DNA of 29,111 nucleotides from JAIQFL01 sp035295745. GTDB lineage: Bacteria; Acidobacteriota; Terriglobia; Bryobacterales; Bryobacteraceae. The notes beneath the pieces are model-generated. The model did no database searches. It was given only the letters and a program-made list of their open reading frames with translations, and was not told the DNA's origin. Below are positions 23,309 through 29,111 of the stretch, piece by piece (position 1 is the first letter of the stretch; the number at the start of each line of letters is the position of its first letter). The stretch spans positions 1 through 29,111 of the forward strand of contig DATGIL010000109.1 in assembly GCA_035295745.1 (NCBI GenBank), in the 5' to 3' direction. A program made the translations under genes and the position numbers.

Positions 23309-25596
23309 TGCGTCTTTGCAGAGTCTCACTGCTGCTCGTCCTTCTCGCGCCTTTCGCCCCAACCGCCGCCGATCCACCCGCTGCGGATGCGCCGAAGACC
23401 GATTTCGTGCAGGCAGTGGAGTTTCCGTACTATCTGTATCCGCGTGCCCTGTGGGAGAGAGAACTCGTTTGGCTGAAGACCATCGGAATTCGGACGGTGG
23501 AGTTTTCCATCCCGTGGAACTGGCATCAGATCCAGCCGGGAGAGTTCGATTTCTCCGGCCGCACCAGCCCGCGCCGCGACCTCACCGGCCTCATCCGGCT
23601 GCTGCGCAAACTCGAACTGCGCGCCTGGGTGCGGCCGCTTCCGCCCGTTCCCGCCTGGTCCGCAGGCCCGCTCGACGCCCGCGCGCAGCGAGTCTGGGTT
23701 AAGGAATTAGACCAATTATTGACCACGCAGACCGCCCGCCACGGTGGGCCGATCGCGTACGTGGAAGGGCATGTTCTCTCCATCGACGCCGTTTCCCCTC
23801 CGACGCCAGTCATCACTCTGTCCGCCAACGATCCTAACGCGTTGGCACGCAGCCGAGAAGCCTTCGTCGCCGGCAATCCATCCAGTTTGGGGTCGCTTCT
23901 GTGGAGCGATGTGGAAGATTCGCTGTATCCCGCCGGCTGGTCCGTCGACGGCGCTTCCTTCTTGCGGAAGGGCGCGGTGGGACTGAGTGGCGACGAACGC
24001 CCCACCACGGCGGCTCTCCGCCGCGATGCTGCACTCTTGCGGAAATGGTCGCCCCTGCTCACGGGACTGCATTCGACAGCCGTCCCCAAGCCTCTGTCGG
24101 GCAAGTTCGCCGATGGTGTGAACGTGGTGGAGGTGGTCTCGGCGGGCGCTTCGGCGGTGAGTATCACCAATCGCGGGAAAGCCCCATTTGCCGATGAGTT
24201 ACGTGTGCAGGAACCAGGCACCAAACGGATTTTTATCATTCCGTCGGTGAACGTTCGGCCCGGCGATTCGCTATGGCTCCCGCTGAACGTATCGCTCGGC
24301 CCCGATGGTCTTTGCCGCGAATGCTCGAATTTCGCTGCAGCCGAGCACATCGTCTATGCGACAGCGGAGCTGCTCTCGATCGAGTTCGAAAACGGCATCC
24401 TGGCGATGGAGTTCGCGGCGCCCAGTCCCGGAGAGGTGATCCTGCAGTTGGCACGCAAGCCGGTCGGCCCGCTGCTCGCGGCCGGTCATCCTGCAGAATT
24501 CGATTGGGACGATAAGACACTCCGCGCGCGCCTTCCCATTCCCGCGAACCCGGCGCCCGGCAATCACGTGCGCATCGGCATCGCGATTGAAGAGCCCGAG
24601 ACGTCCGCTTTCTTCGACGAAGCGCGCCGCCTGGTGATCGGGGAGAAAAACCTGGTCTCCACAACGTACTCGTCGGAAGATGTCGCCAACCGATCGCGCC
24701 TGCGACTGCCGGAAGGCTTCACGTCGGAGCGCACCGTCAAATCGCCGAACGAGATCGATTACCAGGTCGCGGTTCCCGGCGACCTCTTGCATGGCGACTG
24801 GGCGAACCTCGCCATCGAAGCCGACGGCGTTCTGCTGGGACGGGCGCGCCTCCAGTTGTTTCGCCCCGCGTCGATCCGGATGATGGAGGCGATGCAGATT
24901 CATTTCGGCACCCAGACGGAACTCACGCCCGATCCTCCGACCGTGACGATCGATCCCCGCGGCGGGACCAATCTGGAATTCTCGATTCGCAACAACTTCC
25001 CCGGCATCCAAACCTATCAGCTCGAAGCTTCGGGCGATGGCCTGGAGTTCCTTCCTCGCAAGGCGGAAATCAGCATCGGCGCCACTGACGAGCGCCGCGT
25101 GTCGATGCGGGTTTTCGCTTCCGAAGGCGTCTCCGGCATGCGCGACTGGCATCTGCGGGTGACCGGCGCTGTGCGGCAGGACCTACCCATGCGATCGGTT
25201 CTGCTTTCTCGTGGGCGAACGGTGGCGTGGTCCGCCGATTTGGATGGCGATGGTTACCCCGAATGGGTCCTCGAATCACAGAAGGTGCGCGCAATTTTTT
25301 CAGGTCAGGATGGGGGCCGCTGGGTGGAGTTCAATGGCAAGGATCTCAATGCGAGTTTCCTGCCCGAGCAGGGCGTTTTCACGGCTTCGGGCGCCGTCGA
25401 CGTGCAGATCGCGGGCGATACTCTGGAATTCAACGGCAAAGGCTGGAAGCGCACGGTACGCCTGGCAGACAATGTGCTGACGATCGAGCAGACGACGCCG
25501 CTCCCGCCCGATGGACTCACTTCGGACCGCCGCGGCAACACGACGTTTTCGATCGAGCACCCTTCGCCAACCAAGGCGGTATACACGCTCAAGTGA
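23308..25596 (+). CDS. Exported GH35/GH42-like protein, catalytic motif not conserved
   Basis: A 762-residue protein. The signal peptide is about residues 1-21. The N-terminal region (about 32-160) matches the first strands and helices of beta-galactosidase-type TIM barrels: FPYYLYPRALWERELVWLK, then GIRTVEFSIPWNWHQIQPGEFDF in two parts, then a VRPLPP turn. In GH35 the acid/base glutamate lies in a GGPI...ENEYG motif; here the same place reads GGPIAYVEGHVL (residues 146-157), so only one Glu remains and NEYG is missing. The rest (about 250-762) is beta-rich, with several sandwich-like regions, a WSADLDGDGYPEW element and a C-terminal galactose-mutarotase-like feel that I cannot confirm. The start shares TAATG with the DnaC-like gene. 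It may be a binding protein or an altered hydrolase. Confidence 0.65.
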   Translation: MRLCRVSLLLVLLAPFAPTAADPPAADAPKTDFVQAVEFPYYLYPRALWERELVWLKTIGIRTVEFSIPWNWHQIQPGEFDFSGRTSPRRDLTGLIRLLRKLELRAWVRPLPPVPAWSAGPLDARAQRVWVKELDQLLTTQTARHGGPIAYVEGHVLSIDAVSPPTPVITLSANDPNALARSREAFVAGNPSSLGSLLWSDVEDSLYPAGWSVDGASFLRKGAVGLSGDERPTTAALRRDAALLRKWSPLLTGLHSTAVPKPLSGKFADGVNVVEVVSAGASAVSITNRGKAPFADELRVQEPGTKRIFIIPSVNVRPGDSLWLPLNVSLGPDGLCRECSNFAAAEHIVYATAELLSIEFENGILAMEFAAPSPGEVILQLARKPVGPLLAAGHPAEFDWDDKTLRARLPIPANPAPGNHVRIGIAIEEPETSAFFDEARRLVIGEKNLVSTTYSSEDVANRSRLRLPEGFTSERTVKSPNEIDYQVAVPGDLLHGDWANLAIEADGVLLGRARLQLFRPASIRMMEAMQIHFGTQTELTPDPPTVTIDPRGGTNLEFSIRNNFPGIQTYQLEASGDGLEFLPRKAEISIGATDERRVSMRVFASEGVSGMRDWHLRVTGAVRQDLPMRSVLLSRGRTVAWSADLDGDGYPEWVLESQKVRAIFSGQDGGRWVEFNGKDLNASFLPEQGVFTASGAVDVQIAGDTLEFNGKGWKRTVRLADNVLTIEQTTPLPPDGLTSDRRGNTTFSIEHPSPTKAVYTLK

Positions 25597-25619
25597 TCTT
25601 GCTGCCGCGCTCGACTCGC

Positions 25620-25928
25620 TACGAGCCGCGACCGTGAGGGAGCGCCGCCGCCCTCGGATGAATGATCGCATGCTGACGCGCGCGGCTCGCAAGCGCCCGT
25701 ATCGCGCGTAGGTTACGAGCCGCGACCGAGAGGGAGCGTCGCCGCCCTCGGATGAATGATCGCATGCTGACGCGCGCGGCTCGCAAGCGCCCGTATCGCG
25801 CGTAGGTTACGAGCCGCGACCGTGAGGGAGCGCCGCCGCCCTCGGATGAATGATCGCATGCTGACGCGCGCGGCTCGCAAGCACACTGTATCGCGCGTAG
25901 GTTACGAGCCGCGACCGTGAGGAAGCGC
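25620..25928. repeat. 94-bp tandem repeat, about 3.3 copies
   Basis: Units begin TACGAGCCGCGACCG at 25620, 25714, 25808 and 25903 (periods 94, 94, 95; the last is partial). Copies differ at only a few bases; the third gains one base where GCGCCCGTA becomes GCACACTGTA. Each unit carries inverted arms CGAGCCGCG and CGCGGCTCG, about 50 bases apart, and arms of neighbouring units also pair with a loop of about 30 bases. It fills almost all of the 354-base gap (25597-25950) between convergent genes and may serve as terminator, processing site or chromosome-organising element. No gene is supported in it. Confidence 0.92.
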
Positions 25929-25950
25929 CTTTGTGCTCACGTTGTCTCCG

Positions 25951-27726
25951 CTATAAATCCAGCCGCTCCACGGCGCGCACCGGAGCATTCTCGAAGGTCA
26001 CGCCCTCTTCGAGCTCGCCCGCCTCACGAGCCTCTTCGATGCGGCGCCGATTCCAGTGCCAAGCTCCCGCCATCGCCGCGGGAACCAGCAGGAAGCCGAG
26101 CGGCTGGCTCAACATCCAGTGCTCCAGACTGGCTCCGCCACGGGTGAAGCACTCGTAGCCGAGGAATTGAATCAGACAGAGCATCGGCAAGTGATCGCGA
26201 AAGCCGGGCATGGGACAAGTCAGCGGAACCTTGCGATATCCTGCGAGTTGTAACTCCGTCAAACAGACGGTAAGCGCCAGCAGATAGAGGCTCTCGATGA
26301 CGGCGGTCAGGAAGCCCGAGTAGATCCACGCCAGCACGAATGCGGGCAGCAACACCACCGGGACGAAGAAGCTCAACATCACCAGGCGCGCGACCGGCAG
26401 AGTTTCATTCTCTCTCGGATCCAGGACCGCGCGGAAGATCCAGTTGGCCGAAACCGCGGCCGGCATTTCGAAGGCGAGTCGCAGGCCCAAAATCAAAAGA
26501 TAGGCCGTGGTAAGTGGCGCCTGAAGCAACTCCCCCACCGGGAGCAAGTCGCCCTTCGGCGGAAGCGGAGCACTCAAGTAGTCCTGACTCGCCAGCAGCC
26601 ACCCGAGCCCCGCCGAAACTGCGATCGCGACACGATGCGGCTCGCTACGCAGCAAGGCCCGCACCGTGAAACGATGGCAGGCACGCGCGAATCCCTTGGT
26701 GCGATGCGAGAACAGGTCGAGACCCGCCAGCACCAGGCGGATGAGCCGCTGGTCGGAGGGTTTCTGTCCGCCTTCCAGCACGCCCGTGAACCGCCGGCGG
26801 TAACTGAGCGCATACGAGATCGCCATGAGGGCGAACGCAATCCCTGCAGCCTGGAGACCTCGACGCCCCATCTCCGCCAGCAGCGGCGTTGCGCGATGCT
26901 GCCAAGTCTGATACAAGCCCAGGTACCACATGGGCGGCAAAAAGCGCAGCCACGAATCGGGATGCTGCTGGAGCGTGCGCACCAGTCCCGAGCCTGCAAA
27001 TCCCGCGGGCAGCAGCGCGATCAGAGCCAGCAACACCACGGATTGCACCCAAGACGAGCACGCCCGAAAAGCCTCGCGCGGCAGGATCGCCGAGAGCGTT
27101 CCCAAGAGGGCGAAGACGGCGCAAATGGAAAAGAGACTCGCCAACAGCACACACGCGGCATGCACCGCCGCGAACTCCAGAACGCCGGCGAAGGTACTAT
27201 GAGCCGCGGCCGTCACGAACATCGGAAACAGCGCGGCAGGGAGCAGATTGACATCGAGCGCCACAATCACCACGGCGATCAGGATCGCCGCCGCATTGGC
27301 CAACAGGATGCGGCCCGGTGCGATCGGTAACGGGGCCAGGTTGAGGTAGTCTTGCGAGTCGGGCAGAATGCGGTCCCACTTCAGTACGGTGACGATGCCG
27401 GTCACGGCCGTGGCAAGCGAGAGGAACAGGAATTTGTCCGGCACCGAGGTGAGGAGCAAGTCATCATGCAGGCGCCCGCGCATCCAATTCAACAGGCTGG
27501 AGTATTTATCCAGCAGCAGAAAGCAGCCGAACGCACCGGGCGCGGCGAGCAGGCCGAGCAGAGCGCCGGCGCCGAACTCGAACTCCGCGTCCTGGCGGAC
27601 GGACGAAGGGGCGGTGACGCGCTTCAGGAAGTGGCCTACGAGCCGGCCAAACGGGCTCCGCGCGAAGCGTCTAATGGGCCGGCGCACGAACCGCGGAAAC
27701 AATATCCTGCGCAATGCGATCGGCAT
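25951..27726 (-). CDS. Large polytopic membrane protein, ABC-2-like permease partner
   Basis: A 591-residue integral membrane protein with about 12 or more hydrophobic segments (for example around residues 52-72, 100-115, 140-172, 185-215, 228-250, 290-312, 365-382 and 430-530). A basic N-terminus (RRILFPRFVRRPIRRFARS) and a central cytoplasmic loop near 312-345 are visible. It resembles the large ABC-2-type permeases that pair with a single ATPase. It starts inside the end of the ATPase gene (56-base overlap) with GGAGC about seven bases before the ATG, so the overlap is real and the two are coupled. The transported substrate is not evident. Its stop lies 22 bases from the tandem repeat array. 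Confidence 0.8.
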   Translation of the reverse strand: MPIALRRILFPRFVRRPIRRFARSPFGRLVGHFLKRVTAPSSVRQDAEFEFGAGALLGLLAAPGAFGCFLLLDKYSSLLNWMRGRLHDDLLLTSVPDKFLFLSLATAVTGIVTVLKWDRILPDSQDYLNLAPLPIAPGRILLANAAAILIAVVIVALDVNLLPAALFPMFVTAAAHSTFAGVLEFAAVHAACVLLASLFSICAVFALLGTLSAILPREAFRACSSWVQSVVLLALIALLPAGFAGSGLVRTLQQHPDSWLRFLPPMWYLGLYQTWQHRATPLLAEMGRRGLQAAGIAFALMAISYALSYRRRFTGVLEGGQKPSDQRLIRLVLAGLDLFSHRTKGFARACHRFTVRALLRSEPHRVAIAVSAGLGWLLASQDYLSAPLPPKGDLLPVGELLQAPLTTAYLLILGLRLAFEMPAAVSANWIFRAVLDPRENETLPVARLVMLSFFVPVVLLPAFVLAWIYSGFLTAVIESLYLLALTVCLTELQLAGYRKVPLTCPMPGFRDHLPMLCLIQFLGYECFTRGGASLEHWMLSQPLGFLLVPAAMAGAWHWNRRRIEEAREAGELEEGVTFENAPVRAVERLDL

Positions 27727-28459
27727 CCACTTGCTCCGTTAACTGCATGAAACCAGCCTCCAGACCGAGACCGGCAAATCCAGCGTGCATCTCTTCCATC
27801 GATCCGCGGCCCACCACGTGGCCGCGCTTCAGCACCACCAGATGGCTACACAAACGATCCACCTGCTCCATCACCGGCGAAGAGAATAAGATTGCCGTTC
27901 CCGCAGCCGCCAACCGCGCGATCACGCCCCGCAGGACCAACGCGCTGGTCACGTCGAGACCGGAGAAAGGCTCGTCGAGCACCAGTAATTCAGGATCGTG
28001 CATTAGTGCGGAAATCACCACGATGCGCTGGCGCATACCCTTCGAATAAGAGCCGATAGGCACGTCGCGGCTGGAATAAAGGGTGAAGCCCTGGAGCATC
28101 GCGGTGGCCTTTTCGCGGAAAGGGCGGCGGTCAATCCCGCGCAGGGTCGCCACCATGTCGAGATACTCCCAGCCGGTCAGGAATCCGTAAAGGTCGGGCT
28201 GCTCGGGGACGTACCCGAGGCTGCTCTTATACGCGCTCATCTCGCGCGCGATCGGCTCGCCATGGAACAGAACGGAGCCGCGTGTCGGATCGAGCAGTCC
28301 GGTGATCATCTTGACGATCGTGCTCTTGCCGGAGCCATTGGGCCCGAGCACTCCCAGGATCTCGCCGGAGCGGATAGTAAAGCTGATCTGGTCCGCCGCG
28401 AGCGTGGCGCTGTATCGCTTCGTCAGTTCCTGCGCTTCCAGGATGGGAGTGCTACTCAT
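27671..28459 (-). CDS. ABC transporter ATP-binding protein
   Basis: A 262-residue ATPase: Walker A GPNGSGKST at 39-47, Q-loop near YVPEQPDLYG, signature YSKGMRQR (a variant of LSGGQ typical of ABC-2 exporters), Walker B LLVLDEP, and D-loop SGLD. The usual switch histidine position reads LFSSPVMEQ, where many members have SSHxxxE, so that histidine appears to be Pro; this could weaken hydrolysis or alter gating. Transport direction is probably export or extraction. It overlaps the FtsX/MacB-like gene upstream by 8 bases and its membrane partner downstream by 56 bases, giving one operon. Confidence 0.9.
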   Translation of the reverse strand: MSSTPILEAQELTKRYSATLAADQISFTIRSGEILGVLGPNGSGKSTIVKMITGLLDPTRGSVLFHGEPIAREMSAYKSSLGYVPEQPDLYGFLTGWEYLDMVATLRGIDRRPFREKATAMLQGFTLYSSRDVPIGSYSKGMRQRIVVISALMHDPELLVLDEPFSGLDVTSALVLRGVIARLAAAGTAILFSSPVMEQVDRLCSHLVVLKRGHVVGRGSMEEMHAGFAGLGLEAGFMQLTEQVDADRIAQDIVSAVRAPAH

Positions 28460-29111
28460 GACGTAGAGCCACCATAGGATCGACGTACGCCGCTCTCCGC
28501 GAAGGTACCCACGCGGCTGCCGCGGCTGTCAGAAAAAGGACCGCTGCCGCGGAGATCCAGGCGGCCGGATCGTGATCAGAAACGCTACCGTAGAGTAGCG
28601 ACCGCACCGCGCGCGAGAGTGCGAGGGACAGGGCGAGACCGCATACCCCGCCGATCACCAGCCACTGCGCGGCGCGGCCCATGACCATGCGCGATACGTC
28701 CACGGGCGTAGCCCCTAACGCCATGCGAATGCCGATCTCGCGGGTGCGCTGCTCCACGACGTAGCCGAGCACTCCGTACACTCCAAACGCGGCGAGCGCC
28801 AGTCCCACGGCGGCAAACAGGCCGATGAGCGTAGCGCTGAATCGCGGACGCGCCGCCAGGCGGGCGGTGCTCTGCGACAAGGTCTCGATGTGCACGGGAA
28901 GCGCGGCGTCCAATTCCGCGATGGCCTCGCGCAGTGTATGCGCGGCTGTGTCGGGTTCGAGAGGAGTGCGCACGATGGCGGATACGCGGCGCAGTTCGTC
29001 GGGATACTGCCAGGCAGCCGCAGTCAACCGGTGGCTGCGCGGCACGTAGTATTCGGGATCGTCCGCAGCCGTGCCACCGCTGTTACGCACATTGGCCGCA
29101 ACACCCACGAT
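28452..29111 (-). CDS. MacB/FtsX-like (ADOP-type) ABC permease, partial, cut by window edge
   Basis: C-terminal 219 residues or so; the frame stays open to the end of the window (reading IVGVAANVRNSGG), so the true start lies outside. Visible parts are the end of the periplasmic MacB-type domain, then the FtsX C-terminal module with three or four membrane segments (LIGLFAAVGLALAAFGVYG, then AQWLVIGGVCGLALSLAL, then ISAAAVLFLTAAAAAWV). The conserved REIGIRMALGA loop and the ending PSRRAAYVDPMVALRHE are typical of the duplicated orphan permeases abundant in Acidobacteria. Its usual role is mechanotransmission rather than a channel. It precedes and overlaps the ATPase gene by 8 bases. Confidence 0.88.
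   Translation of the reverse strand: MVGVAANVRNSGGTAADDPEYYVPRSHRLTAAAWQYPDELRRVSAIVRTPLEPDTAAHTLREAIAELDAALPVHIETLSQSTARLAARPRFSATLIGLFAAVGLALAAFGVYGVLGYVVEQRTREIGIRMALGATPVDVSRMVMGRAAQWLVIGGVCGLALSLALSRAVRSLLYGSVSDHDPAAWISAAAVLFLTAAAAAWVPSRRAAYVDPMVALRHE

Noticed and set aside
25620..25928. CRISPR array
   Set aside because: The 94-bp units are repeated in full without variable spacers and no cas gene is near.

Overview
The window reads as chromosomal DNA of an acidobacterium of the Bryobacterales/Solibacter kind. This is inferred from gene content and not tested by search. The pointers are a BlaR1-like M56 membrane protease fused to a TIGR03435-type domain, a very large Oar-like TonB-dependent receptor with a carboxypeptidase-regulatory N-domain, an ADOP/MacB-type ABC permease, Gly/Arg-rich inserts in exported proteins and GC-rich codon use. 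I found no rRNA, tRNA, CRISPR array, prophage or transposase.

Layout. (1) 11-4920, minus strand: a tight five-gene operon for periplasmic oxidation. In transcription order it encodes a cytochrome c/helix-hairpin-helix protein, a dihaem cytochrome c, a PQQ dehydrogenase, a SoxC-like molybdenum sulfite/sulfane dehydrogenase and a monohaem cytochrome c. Electrons from the two dehydrogenases probably pass to the co-encoded cytochromes. A palindromic repeat-like segment sits inside the 5' coding part of the PQQ gene. (2) 5037-10644, plus strand: the M56/TIGR03435 protein, preceded by a candidate promoter and a palindromic operator-like site, then the TonB-dependent receptor with a 337-base leader. 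A bidirectional terminator closes this block. (3) 10724-12844, minus: an exported M28 metallopeptidase with three Gly/Arg-rich inserts. (4) 12953-17787, minus: a packed operon of a degenerate response-regulator receiver, a 77-residue small ORF and a 1404-residue fusion of topoisomerase III with a complete RecQ helicase (helicase core, Cys4 zinc site, HRDC). This fusion is the most striking object in the window. (5) 17878-19869, minus: an ECF sigma factor, a zinc-binding membrane anti-sigma factor and an exported protein with a secretin-N-like region, with a possible autoregulatory ECF promoter. (6) 20002-21060, minus: BON-domain and YflT/glycine-zipper stress proteins, closed by a rho-independent terminator. 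(7) 21234-22265, minus: an exported type I phosphodiesterase/nucleotide pyrophosphatase-like enzyme. (8) 22535-25596, plus: a DnaC-like AAA+ ATPase coupled through TAATG to an exported GH35/42-like protein that appears to lack the family's catalytic motif. (9) 25620-25928: a 94-bp tandem repeat, about 3.3 copies, between convergent genes. (10) 25951-29111, minus: an ABC transporter locus (FtsX/MacB-like permease cut by the window edge, ATPase, large polytopic membrane partner), all overlapping.

Two themes recur. One is periplasmic and envelope function: most products carry signal peptides or membrane segments. The other is very tight gene packing, with ATGA/TAATG or short overlaps joining most neighbours inside operons. 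The best candidates for something little described are the TopIII-RecQ fusion with its two small upstream partners, and the repeat-derived N-terminus of the PQQ dehydrogenase.
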